Assembly: GCA_947034895.1 (NCBI GenBank)
Contig: OX344763.1
Span: 31,061,025 to 31,125,024 of the forward strand
Length of the DNA stretch: 64,000 bases
Reading direction: 5' to 3'
Origin: Rhytidiadelphus loreus
Lineage: Eukaryota > Streptophyta > Bryopsida > Hypnales > Hylocomiaceae
A program made the position numbers and the translations under genes. This document shows, piece after piece, positions 26,437 through 38,060 of this stretch. Positions within the stretch are counted from its first letter, which is position 1. Every line of letters starts with the position of its first letter. The notes beneath the pieces are model-generated. The model searched no databases. It was not told the origin of the DNA and saw nothing but the letters and a program-made list of their open reading frames with translations.

Positions 26437-27169
26437 GGACAATATTACCTTGGAATTTGATAACCATCGACGGTTGAGCGTAGCAACGCGAAGCCCTAGT
26501 TGTAGTTGGCACATGGTATTCAATCATGCACGAATAGTCAGATTAACATTCGCATTCGATGTTTTTGCAATTAGATTGTGTCGCTGAACTGCTTGGGTGT
26601 CGCTTCCGCGTTGTAGAGGAAATTGTCATGACGTGTTTCTGGACGGAGGGTATGAGAACAGTATTTTGGGTAATTTCGACACATTGAGATCATGGGATTA
26701 ATAACTTGTTGTGTAGTTCACGTTACTGAGTGCCCGATTCTATTCGAGCCTTTTCTCCTTTCAATCTTCCTGAACATCAGACATTTTTTATCCATCCCTG
26801 ACCCTCGTCATTGCTAGAAAGACGGAGGTTTTCTTTATTTGAAGGTAATGCACCTAGTATGTTCAAAATTCTCTGCTGTAGAAAGACAGATTTCAAACTA
26901 ATGCCAAAATTGTAAAGTCACACAGGGACAGAATGCAAGGCCATTATCCCTGTCGGTACCGTAATCTGTTTCATGCTTCCGTGTATCAGTAAAATATTGC
27001 TGAGTAAATGCTGAATTATTATCCTCTGATAAGTGTCTCACTGTGTCTTCAGCTGAAGGTGTGCAAGCGGATGTGTAAGGGAAGCCTGCAATTCGAGCAG
27101 GTGAAACGGGAGGAAATTCGTGTGCGATTTGAATAATTGAGCACAATTGCGTGAGATTTCAATCTTGAC

Positions 27170-30100
27170 ATGGCGACGAACTCGGGCGCCACCGATGGCG
27201 CGACGGAGGAAGCCTTTCTGGATCGGATGCTCACCAGGTTGGCGCTCACGGAGGAGAAGCAGTTGGAGAAGGTTTTGTCTAAGCTCTTGCCGCTGGCGGT
27301 ATCGCGATTAGGCTCTTCGTATCATCCTACTAAGATAAAGGTAAGTCCCTTCTCATTGATTTTTTGTTTTTGGAATTTCGTAGTTGTGGTCTCGTGTTTG
27401 ATGAATTCATAGTTACGAAGAACGGCATTTGAATACGGTCTTTCTTTCTAGCTTAACATTAATTTGAACGTCTTTCGTACGTTTTTCAGTTACATCTGAG
27501 AGTTTAGCTCAAGGACTCAGGATATTGAAGAGAGTATGGGAAGCATGCTTTAAGTGCTGAGCATAGTTACTATTGAAATTGTCAGATTTCTACATATTCT
27601 TGTTAGCAAATCCATGAAGATTCCAGTACACCATTCTTGTCGCAATTAGGTCACCAAACTAGTTTCCAAGAACGTAGTCCAGAATTTTCGATTTTGGAGT
27701 ATGCGACCGTTCTTCGTAACTATGGTTGGATTGAAGTTTGAGAAGTATGTGACAATTAATAATCGGGCCCTAAGTTCTCCTAACTTAAATCCTAATTTTT
27801 TCTTCACGTCAATTGTTGATCACATCGATATCACAGGTTATGGAAATGCTGTCGCATATCAATAAGCGTGTGAAAGATCAAGCCTCGATTCAATTACCCT
27901 TACGGGAGCTTCTGAAACTGTATGTATCTCCGGATTCCGTCTCGATGGTGAAGAACTTTGCTCTTGTGTATATAGAAATGGCCTACGACCGGGCGCCTGT
28001 CGAGGAGCAAACCGAGGTGATAGGGGCATTGCTCTTAGGTCTGGCGAATGCTCCCACGCAGCACCAGGATATGATTCTCCGACTGGCGGCCAAGGGTTTG
28101 GATCGATATGCTCGACATGTTCCTGATCAGCACCCATGGACTGGGGAGTTTATGAAAGATCCCGCTAGCTGTGACGTGTTTTTAACTTATTGTCTACACG
28201 TATTATTGTTTCAACCACTGACAACATCACTTGAAGGCGCTCTCGTGCCACCACCCGGATTGTCTGTAGAACAAGCCAAACAAGTTCTTGGAAAAGAGGT
28301 TCTGAAAGGGGAGCCTCTGAATACACGAAAGTTGGGAGTTCTTAATTATTTAGCTGAGCTCGAGTTACCAGCTGATAGTGTCTATCCTTTGTACATTGTG
28401 GCTGCTGCCGACGGTAATGAACGAGTGGCACGAAGAGGCGAAGAGCTGCTTAAACGGAAGGCGAATGGTGCTAACCTTGAAGACCTTTCCCTTATCAAAC
28501 AACTTTTTGCAATATTTCAAGGTATTTCCTGTACGACTAACGTGTAATTGTGTGATCCTAGTGTTTATGTTATTTTGTATACAAGACCTCTTTTGGGGCA
28601 CCTTACAATGGTGGAATGGATGATAAAGCAGATGATGATGCCGCACTTCTTATGACCAGGGTTTATGCAAAGGGTTTTTGAGGCTTAGTAAATGAGCTAG
28701 ACAGTGCTTGAGGACTAGCACTCATTCCTGTGTGGTTGGCATCCTTCTTACTTACTTGCGATGCGTTTGCTTATAAATACCTGTTTCATGTCTTGTCAAG
28801 GCTCAACGAAAGCAGGTGGGACTGCTGAGCAAAGAGTGGCTCCGGCAGGACCAAACTTGAAGGCCAAGCTGATGTCGGTGTTCACCCGCTCTATCGTAGC
28901 GGCTAATGCATTCCCGTCTACCCTTCAGTGTGTGTTTGACTGCATATATGGAGCTGGGACAACCATGAAGCTGAAGCATGCGGGGATGGAATTTGCTGTC
29001 TGGATTTTTAAACATGCATCAGATGATCAACTGAAACCCATGGCACAAATCATCCTTAGTGGGTTAGTGAAGCTTCTTGATGGTCAGAATCCAGGTGATA
29101 TAGACACCTCTTCGAAGCAACTCCGTGCATTCACATACCAAGCTATAGGTCAGCTTTCATTGAGGGCTCCCCACCTCTTCAATAAAACCACAGATATGGC
29201 GGTGCGGATGTTCTCCGCTCTGCGCAGTGAACCTGATTCTATTAGAGTAACAGTGCAAGAATCTCTCTCCTCATTAGCTACCGCCTATAAGGCAAATTCC
29301 GATATTAACAAGGAGGTCGAAAATCTCCTTTTCGAGAACATTAAGGCTTCAGAAAGCGAGGCGAGGTTTTGTAGTGTTCTTTGGGCAACCCGGTTATACC
29401 CTTTCTCCCACGCCCCGAGTCGCTTTATTTGCATGCTAGGTGTTGGGGATGTCAAGCTTGATATTCGAGAAATGGCCCAACAAGGATTGAATGCCTCAAA
29501 GCCTGAAAAGGAGACAGTGGAGGGTCCTGCACCTACTCCTGATTATCCAGGTTTCAGGCCTATGATGGAGTATATTTGTCAACAGCAGTCTCAAGTTTTA
29601 TCCAAGTCTCCCCTGGGTGAGCGCATCATGCTCTTCCCACCCAAAGCGTATGCTGCGATGATTACTTTTGTTCAGCATTGCTATGAAAACGAGCTAGGTG
29701 CAGATAAGAGTAAGCTGAAAGGTAAAGAAGATGTGATCTCTGATACGTTGGGGAAGTCATCTCCCGAGGAGGCCTTTCAACTGCTGTTGGAGCATGGAAT
29801 GGCCATTGATGGGACTGCAGACTTACAAGGATTAGCTAGCACTGGTTTACTCAAGCTGGCCTCTTCGAACCTCAACCAATTTGCCGAGATGTACTCAACG
29901 CGGATATCATGGTTGAAACAGTTTGTTGGACACATTGACTCGACAACACGGGAAGCTATAGGCCGCTTGTTAGGTATTGTGGTTTCAGGCCTGTCTTCGC
30001 CACAAGCGGCCGATCTACTTCAACAGCTAGTGTCCTCATTCCATAATGTGCAGAAAGCGCGGTTTGAGGATTTGCATGGAAGTATTTGTGCCGCAGGCTA

Positions 30101-33100
30101 TGTACTTGCACAATGCATGGCAAATAGTCCTGCTATTCCAGAGCCATTAATACATAGCTCTCTTATTGCTTTCTTTGAGGAGACAAAGAATGCAAATCCC
30201 TCTTTAGCTGGGGCAGCAGCTGAGGCTATCGGGCATGCAGGTCTGAGAAAACCCTTACCTGTGGGTATTGGAAACTGGGACTTTGCTGCTTCGACCACGC
30301 CGAGTGGGAAATCTACTGTGAGGGAACCGTCAACTAGTGCCGTGGGAGCTGAAGCCAGAACTACAAAGACTGAAACAGAGTCGATTATTACACTGAAGAA
30401 AGAAGCCACGAAATCAATAGATGAGAAGGAAGAACTATCATTGGTTTCTATCGTGAAACAGCTAGGATTACTACTGGCGAGCAAGGATGTGAAAGTTATA
30501 CAAAAAGGAGCATTAGCACTGGGTCATCTGTGCTTTGGAGATAGAAGCGTCGAGCTTTCTAATGCTGCTCTTACTGCACTCTTCACTTTAAGCAAGTCGA
30601 AGGCAGAAGATGTGTTGTTTTCTGTAGGTAAGTATGCTTTCTCACACCTATGCTTGTGGTGACACAGCTGGACCCTTTTCATCGCTACCTTGAATGAACA
30701 AGAGCTACGTGACGTGTTGATCAGGAAACAAGCTGAGAAGGGTTTTTTACCTGGTTATGGGTGCAGCTTTTCTCGCTTACTAAAAAGTTAGTGATGTCTT
30801 AACAGGTGAAGCTTTGGCCTTCATATGGGGGGGCGTGCCTGTAACAGCAGACAACATTCTCAAGTCAAATTATGTGTCCATGGCAACATCTTCAAATTAC
30901 TTATCTGGGGATTCCTTGACACAGGGTAAAGATTCTGAAATGACTGATGCTGATGAAAGTACCAATGATCTGCAGTCTGAGCCTGCACGAGATAAAATTG
31001 TCAAGAAGCTGTTTGATGGTCTGCTTTTTAGTGGTTACAAGGAAGAGCGCTGCTCAGGCTCTGTGTGGTTGCTATCAATAATCAGCTATTGTGGGCATCA
31101 TGGCCGTGTCCAATCAATGCTGCCCCAAATCCAGGAGGCCTTCTCTCAGTTGCTTGGGGAGTCAAATGAGCTTACTCAAGAAATGGCATCTCGTGGGATG
31201 AGTATTGTGTATGACTTGGGTGATTCTGCTACCAAAGATGAGCTTGTAAAGGCCCTAGTTTCAAATCTTACAGGAACAGTGAAGAAGAAGCGTGCTGTGA
31301 AGGTTATGCAAGATACAGTCGTGTTTGAGGAAAATACTCTTGGTGAGACTCCTGGGGGAGGTAATATCTCTACGTACAAAGAGCTGTGCAGCATTGCAAA
31401 TGAGATGGGACAACCGGATTTGATCTACAAGTTTATGGACCTGGCCAATCATCAAGCTTCTTTGAACTCAAAACGCGGAGCTGCTTTTGGTTTTGCAAGA
31501 ATTGCTAAACAAGCAGGAGATGCTCTGAAACCCCACCTACGGGCACTTGTACCGAAGCTAGTCCGCTATCAGTATGACCCAAATAAAGCCATTCAAGACG
31601 CTATGGGTCACATTTGGAGGTCCTTGGTAGCCGAGCCGAAGAAAACTATTGACGAATTTTACGATGAGATCATGGATGATTTACTGGCGCAAGCTGGTTC
31701 ACGACTTTGGAGATCGCGAGAGAGTTCATGTTCTGCTCTGGCAGATCTTATTCAAGGCCGGAGGTTCAGTGAAGTAGGCAAGTATATTGAGAAAGTTTGG
31801 AACGTTGCTTTTCGTGCTGTGGATGACATCAAGGAGACTGTGAGAACGAGTGGCGATGTTCTCTGCAGGTGAAGTTTCTCATTTTGAATTTATATGTTTC
31901 AAAAATTTGTCTTGCTACCATAAGAGATATTGATACTACTTCACAGGAGATAGTATTTGATGCTGTAGTACCGGTATACTGTAACATCTTAGTTGCTTTA
32001 TCTAGGTGTGCAGCGTGACCTCATTTACTTGGATGTTTGTCTGGCTAACTGCAAAGAGTTTAATCTACAGAGTTATTAGATAAAAAAAAGTTAATACTAT
32101 GCTAGTCCTTGTTTTGTTTAGTTCATAGTGGTGGGTGCCTGAAGGATGCTGTGGTACGTGGTATTTTCTATCCAGATCTGTAAGCTCCCTGAGTTTGCGG
32201 TTGAGCGACACGTCCCTGTCTTCAGAAGAAGATGCACGGGCCACTATGGCCATTGTGTTACCTTTTCTTCTGACGAAGGGAATCATGAGCACGGTTTCAG
32301 ACGTTCGCTCTCTTTCCATCACTACTGTCATGAAGCTTGTGAAGGGCGCAGGTGCAGCAATACGTCCCCAAATGCCAGACCTGGTAAGCTGCATGCTGGA
32401 GAGTCTCTCAAGCTTGGAGGATCAAAGACTGAATTACGTAGAGCTGCATGCAGAAAGGGTGGGGTTCAGCCAAGAGAAACTTGAAAGTGTTCGTATGGCA
32501 GTGGCCAAAGACTCTCCTATGTGGGATACTCTTGATCTCTGTATACGGCATGTGGACACTCCAACTCTTGAATCTCTAATCCCTCGATTGATGCAATTAA
32601 TTCAATCTGGAGTGGGCTTGAACACGCGAGTGGGAGTAGCAAAGTTTATCAGTCTGTTGGCCCAACACTCGGGGCCAGACATGAAGCCACACACTGTTGT
32701 CCTTGTCAGAGGATTATTTTCAGGAGTGAAGTCAGAGAGAAGTGCAGCCACTAGAAAGGCCTTCGCAGCTGCCTTGGGCAGCGTTGCCAAATACGCCTCT
32801 GAGGCGCAAGTGCGGAAGTTAATCCTTGATGCGGTTGCCTTGTACAATTCTGAGAACGACCGTGATCAGCGACTGGTGAGTGCCTTGGTTTTGAAGGAGT
32901 TGTCTCGGCAAGCAAGCGACGTGTTCAAGGGTAACTACACCCTCATTCTCCCCATGACATTTGTGGCACGCTTCGACGATGAGAAGGACATTGTGACTCT
33001 GTTCGAAGAAATCTGGGAAGACAACACGAGTACGGGAAGTGTGACTCTCACCATGTACATGCCTGAGATTGTCAAGCTCCTGATAGAGGGAATTGGCTCG

Positions 33101-34018
33101 TCTTCTTGGACTCAAAAGCAGAAAAGTGCCCGAGCTTTGTCAAAGCTTGCAGAGAGTGTCCGTGAGGGAATTGCTCCTTATGCCCAAGATCTATTCCGGG
33201 TGCTTCTAGCTGAAATTCCTGGTCGACTCTGGGAAGGGAAAGAGGTGATTCTGGAGGCTCTAGGTTCTCTCTGCAAAGCTTGCTATACCGGAAAGGATGC
33301 GACCACATTGAAGACACAAACGTTTGGGCCAGATGCAATCATTTCCGCTGTCGTTGCGGCCTGTGGGCGAAAGAAGAAATCTTTTCGTGATGCTGCATTT
33401 GCTTGTCTTGAGCAAGTACTGCTTACCTTCGACGACGATACGTTTGAAAAAGTCCAAGTACTCCTCCTGGAAGCTTGTTCACAACCAGCTCCCCGAAAAG
33501 ATAAGGTAGAATTGAAAGAAGGTGATGAACCGAAGGAGGAAGGGCCATCCGTTCCATACGTGAAAGTGTTGGGATGCTTGACCGCCACTATCACATCCGC
33601 ATCCTTTTCAACTGTTTTCACTTACGAGAAGGAGATTGCTGGTGCTCTGGTTGCGACACTTGGAGTTGGGCACACATGGCAGGTGAAGAATGCATCGCTG
33701 TCGACAGTCAAAGCTTTTGTGGAGAAGGTCAAGGTGGGCTCTAAGTATCCTTCCTCTCTAGAGACTCTCGTCTTCCCCATATTTGAGTGTGTTAGCACCG
33801 TCAAGATAGCGCAAGTTCGCACTACAGCTCTCGAAACTCTAGCCGAACTTATTCAAGTAGCCAATGGTACATCAGGATTGCCAAAGCCTGTTGCGGAGTC
33901 TTTGGCGGACAAATTGGTAGATTTACAAGGTGTAGAGAAAGTTCCAACTGTGTTACATGCTTTATCACAATGTCTTGATTCATTGAGGGCAAGTACCGTC
34001 TCTCCCATGCAGGAATAA
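27170..34018 (+). CDS. ECM29: Proteasome adaptor/scaffold protein ECM29, 5 exons
   Basis: Exons: 27170-27340, 27837-28521, 28801-30627, 30806-31868, 32176-34018. All are GT-AG with consistent phase, giving 1862 residues, close to the usual plant length. ECM29 is a HEAT-repeat protein that binds the 26S proteasome and tethers or checks core-regulator association. The N-terminus FLDRMLTRLAL...LEKVLSKLLPL (residues 16 on) and the following HINKRVKDQ block (about 63-71) match the family. LFPPKAY lies near residue 560. KGAGAAIRPQMPDLV and MLESLSSLEDQRLNYVELHA in the last exon are diagnostic of plant ECM29. Alternating amphipathic helices run the whole length; a charged, Ser/Thr-rich linker lies at about 786-830. 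The start ATG (27,170) is the first in the open frame. The protein probably acts in cytosol and nucleus. No truncation or frameshift was seen. Confidence 0.95.
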
Positions 34019-34238
34019 ATTTGTAGAATCTATTCAGAACCCAGGCAGTGTATATTCTTGTTCAGATCCTCTTTGTAGCTGTTTGCTCCGCAACTTTATG
34101 TATTGAGTTGGGAATTTTTGCATAACAACATCATTATTATTCTGGCAGCCATAATTATAGAGTTCCTGGCAATGGCCAACAAATTTTCAACTATTTTCTT
34201 GGGACTTCCATCGATAAAACTATCTAAAATATTTTTGT

Positions 34239-34244
34239 AATAAA
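34239..34244 (+). terminator. Candidate polyadenylation signal of ECM29
   Basis: aataaa lies 221 bases after the ECM29 stop codon. A second aataaa overlaps the stop codon itself (34,014-34,019) and is too close to be the likely one. Plant signals are degenerate, so this is only a candidate. Confidence 0.3.
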
Positions 34245-34680
34245 CAGTTTGAAAAGTATGCCATTTTCAAGAAAATAATTATACTGATGTTTGTATTTTA
34301 AATACTCGAAATTGAAATCAGTTTAGCATTATTTACAAATTTAGTAACTACTCCCAAAACAACCAATAATTAATTTTTTCATGTCCAAAACTAGTTGAAC
34401 AAGACTAGTTGAACACGTCCACCAACATGAATGTCATCAATTATCATTAATTTTGTTACACGGGTGGAATTCCATGACTTCCATTTATTTCAAAGAGCGG
34501 TTTGAATTGTACATCTTACAAAAGATTGGTCATGCTACCGAGGCATACCTACTTCCCAGGCGTTCTAATACAGAAAAGAAGAACAGCACTTTATTACATG
34601 TAGCCTTACGTACAGACATATACACATACGTACATACATGTATGGTACAGTAACCTTGAGGATCCAACTTGGTGGGATCG

Positions 34681-35040
34681 TCACCAAAGACTACGTGAGG
34701 AGTTTCTTGGGAGTTTCTTGTCACTCAAGCCAAGAAACTTGGGAGCGTGGTTAGTGTGCAGTTGTCTTACTCGATCAGGGTGGACTCCCTTCAAGTTTCG
34801 AAGGACCTTGACCTCCTCATCCGTAAGGCGGGTTGAAAATCCATGGAGAGCGTGACGGTACACATGCACCGGTTGCACTGTTCATATATCATTCTATGAA
34901 GTGGTGCTGATCTCAAACTTCATATCCCGTATCAAATTGCAGAACATTGAAAACGGCGTCGTAAGGGTGTTCTTTGAGCCAGGAAGCTGAGAATTGTCCA
35001 CATGAACAATGTACATAGAGTCCAAGCGAATCTGCTCAAT
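34681..35040 (-). pseudogene. Subtilase propeptide (inhibitor I9) fragment, frameshifted
   Basis: Read on the minus strand, the exon-like start at 35,040 follows a gtttcag acceptor. It encodes MYIVHVDNSQLPGS, the beginning of an I9 propeptide of plant subtilisin-like proteases. A one-base frame change then exposes PYDAVFNVL in another frame. A second change leads to YRHALHGFSTRLTDEEV and then DRVRQLHT...APKFLGL, the propeptide end and the junction with the catalytic domain. The stretch between, normally GVLAVYPDR-like, is shortened. No catalytic Asp/His/Ser region follows. It is a broken N-terminal fragment, adjacent to the AGT2-like exon. Confidence 0.75.
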
Positions 35041-35131
35041 CTGAAACCACATCCAAACAACAAATCAATGATTAAGATCCCAGCTCAATCTGAAACCACA
35101 TCCAAACAACAAATCCATGATTAAGATCCCA
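35035..35131. repeat. 49-bp tandem duplication spanning a splice acceptor
   Basis: Two copies of a 49-base unit begin with ctcaatctgaaaccacatcc at 35,035 and 35,084 and are almost identical. On the minus strand each carries tttcag followed by attgag, so the candidate 3' splice site before the subtilase fragment is present twice. A weaker third relative, sharing atgattaagatccca, ends near 35,165. Confidence 0.8.
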
Positions 35132-35293
35132 ACAAAGAACTAACAAATCATGATTAAGATCCCAGCAAAGAACTGACAGATCCATAATCAAGAAGCATTG
35201 CAAACCCTAATTTGCAGCACTCCATCCACCATACCAACAAAGGAAAAATAAATAAACACGCATTACACTCTCCAGCCGAGCACCACAACTCAC

Positions 35294-35536
35294 ATGCTTC
35301 TTGGAGTACAAGGACAGCGCAGGGTTGAGAAACTCCTACCGCTTCACCAGAATCTCGTCGGCTTTGGGCCCATCATACGGCTAAGGCGTGACGAAATCAA
35401 ACGAAGGCATCTCGAGCGCCACCTCCTTCCTGCTCGCATCAGCAGCCAAGGACAAGGACAAGCTGCGAGAGCACACGGAGATCGCTTGCCATTTAGGCAA
35501 CAAGAGGCTTCTTGCACCAGCGACCAAACCTACCAT
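35294..35536 (-). pseudogene. AGT2-like (alanine-glyoxylate aminotransferase 2) first exon with two TAG codons
   Basis: An ATG at 35,536 opens 81 codons in one frame, ending at a gtgagt donor at 35,293. Residues 1-40 are Arg/Ser/Leu-rich with few acids, like a mitochondrial presequence. Then come MPSFDFVTP, a TAG (35,383-35,381), PYDGPKADEILVKR, a second TAG (35,338-35,336), and EFLNPALSLYSKKH. This is the N-terminal block of plant mitochondrial AGT2 enzymes. No downstream aminotransferase exon, such as the pyridoxal-phosphate lysine region, is present. Both stops are compatible with CAG-to-TAG changes, but the ancestral codons are unknown. Confidence 0.75.
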
Positions 35537-35704
35537 TAATTGCAGCACACATAACATAGCCCAAATCTAGCCCCAATTTGAACATCACACAAGGACTGCT
35601 AATCAATGCACTAGAGATGGATTCAGCTGCAAAATTTTAAGTGTGTTGCGGGGGGAGAGGACGACAATGGGGTTGGAGATGCGTGAGAGAGGAGGAGGAG
35701 TCCA

Positions 35705-35731
35705 TCGTCATCGTCGTCGTCGTCGTCGTCA
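35705..35731. repeat. TCG trinucleotide microsatellite
   Basis: About eight near-perfect tcg units, with one tca interruption near the left end. It lies upstream (on the minus strand) of the AGT2-like exon, where a 5' leader would be. No coding role is visible. Confidence 0.8.
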
Positions 35732-36739
35732 CGACCCTTGGGCCACATGAGCTTCATCTTTGTGAACAATGTAGTTGTGAAAGGTGTAGCTTCTGTTGGT
35801 CAAGGCTAATTGTTTGAGAAGTTTTCTTCTCATATTTACTCCCTTTTGATGATTCAATAAAAATTGATTTCAAATAGTAAATTCATGTGCCTAGTCCTTA
35901 TTTTTAAGACTTTGTACAAATGAATATTACAATATTTGGCGCTTACACTCGGGGGCCAATTTAACAAAATTGATGACACTTACATAAAATTTGGTATATT
36001 CATTTCCTAGAATCCAATGGCAATATTTGCTTGTGACATTAATTATTATTCCTTTAGGTCCCAAAAGAGTCAAAGTGGTCACTTCTAAGCATGTAGTTTG
36101 GAATATTGTTTGCATTAAACAATACAAGAATTATTATGACATTCCATATTGATAGGAGACTAAATGCACTTTCTACAATTGAAATTTGTATCCACACTTC
36201 TATGCTTCTATAAAGACTAATGTATTGAAAGTTTGGAACTTGTTTTTTCCAAAAATTTGTTTGAGGTCAAAACTCATAAGCATTCCAAGTCCGAATGTTC
36301 CCTAGACCATAAAACCCAACTTTGTTTCATTTGATTTGAATTTCATGCTCTAAATGTTTGATCTTCCTAGTTTGGACATAGAATAGATTGAAAAAGTCCC
36401 AATACTACACTAAAGGAGGTTTTTGAAAATAATTGAATTTTCAATAGAGCAACTAATCTTCTGGAATGTATTCCGAATCACTTTACTACACATGCAACTT
36501 TCAAAGTTGGATGAACCCATCATCAACTTCAAACCTTCATATCTTTTATTTTATGCCCATGATATTTGAAATGATTGAAAAATTAAACCTTTGGAGGATC
36601 AATTAGACTTGAAAAGTAAAATGAGATTCATTAATTTTTAAATACTCTTGTTTATAGGGGGGAAAAGTAAAAATACAACTTGAAAACTAGAATTGAATTT
36701 AACCTTTCAAGTCTCAAGGCCTTCTATTCATCAAAAACC

Positions 36740-36945
36740 ATTCAAAATTGTCATTTCTATTGCAAAGAGTATAAAAGTTTAAAAATTGTTTTTTTCTTCT
36801 TCGTGTTTAACCATAGGATCTTGCATCAAATTGATATGAAAATATGTGGAAGAAATTTTAGAAACTTTGACCGAGTAGATTGCAAGATATTTGCATTTAA
36901 AGTAATGAAAACAAGTTTTTTTTGTACCTTGCTAGACTAGATTTT
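36740..36945 (+). repeat. Dispersed repeat family R1, copy 1
   Basis: Landmarks in order are catttctattgcaaag, ccataggatcttgca, gaaactttgacc, agatatttgcatttaaag and aaaacaag. Relatives lie at 41,275-41,470 and 53,350-53,530 in the same orientation and at 43,240-43,410 inverted. Confidence 0.55.
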
Positions 36946-37829
36946 TTTGGATTTGAATCTTCATAACTTAAAAATTTTGTACTATTGATTTTGAATTTCT
37001 AATTCTTTATGTTGAAAAATTGAGTTGAAGTTCGGTGAAATTTTCTTTTTTTCAAAGCACTTGATTTTCATTTAAAAAAAATTGTTATGTAGAAGTAGAT
37101 AAAAGATGGACAAAAAAAAAAATCATTGATAGTTCTTAGATGGAATTGAAATACACTAATTCCAACAATAATATTTTTCTACCAAGCAAACTCAACTATG
37201 TGGAACTTTCTTTCTTTTAAATTTTTAAAATTCAATTCATAAATGAATTCTATAAGTTGTTTTTTGAAGAAGAAGCTATGAGTGTTTGATAAACCAAACT
37301 CTCCATAACTTTCTCATCACTAATATAAAACTATGTAGATTCACTTTTAGGTGCCTTGATATCTTTTTTGGTTCCCTCAAAATTCATTCAAGGACTAGTG
37401 ATGAGTTAGGGGGTCCCTTTTAAGAATACAAGGTACATTTGGATTGTTGACTTTGAAAAGTTATAACTAATTCCTAAGAGGTTCAAAAAACATGAAATGA
37501 TTTGGTATTGGTTCTCACTATGTCTCAAGTCCCAAGTCCCACCAAAATCTAATTGGTGGAAAGTTGAAAATTGGGACTCGAAACTTTATACTATGTTCTA
37601 AGGTCTAAAGCCCAATACCAATGCTGCTAGTATGTGAGTATGTGAGCTTTGAGCATATATATATAAGTAGATATACTAAAACCATTGAAAGTGCTTATAA
37701 TGTGAACACCTATAATATAGGTACCTATATCATAGCTACACTATAATCATAGAAGATTTTCATAATATAGACACCTATAACATACGTGTATAGTCTTCTA
37801 GGCTCATGTGCTCATGCTCCTATGCTCAC

Positions 37830-38060
37830 ATAATAGCAACCTTCAACCCTATACATCCAAAAATGCCTATATGGTAGCACTTTTTGGAGGTTTTGGCACC
37901 TTGCAATTTGAAGTCCAAATTAGGTTTAGCAAAAATGGATGCCTAACTTGGGCTACAAATTCCATCTATTGTTTTGTATATAATTTGATAAGATTTATAC
38001 TAAATCCAACATCTTTGTAGGTTGATTTGTATACAAATTTGTCCACTGCAAATTGTGTGC
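37830..38060 (+). repeat. Dispersed repeat family R2, copy 1
   Basis: Inverted relative of 49,380-49,620. Shared blocks are catccaaaaatgcctatatgg, tggaggttttg, tttagcaaaaatgg, tccatctattgttttgta, ctttgtaggttgat and gcaaattgtgtgc. No coding content was seen. Confidence 0.55.

Larger units (their letters stand above)
24499..27058 (+). repeat. Duplicated promoter-like segment, copy 2 (ECM29 upstream)
   Basis: This segment is collinear with 11,489-12,730 but carries about 1.4 kb extra in the middle. The extra part is flanked by two copies of a roughly 100-base block (about 25,019-25,118 and 26,499-26,605) that occurs once in copy 1. Homology ends at cttcagctgaa, 112 bases before the ECM29 start codon, so the segment is placed as that gene's promoter and 5' leader. 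It holds two telo-boxes (24,834-24,842 and 25,995-26,003). Confidence 0.85.

Noticed and set aside
35294..35536. Idea that the two TAG codons are corrected by U-to-C RNA editing
   Set aside because: Such editing is known from plant organelles, not nuclear transcripts. The adjacent frameshifts and missing downstream exons show decay instead.
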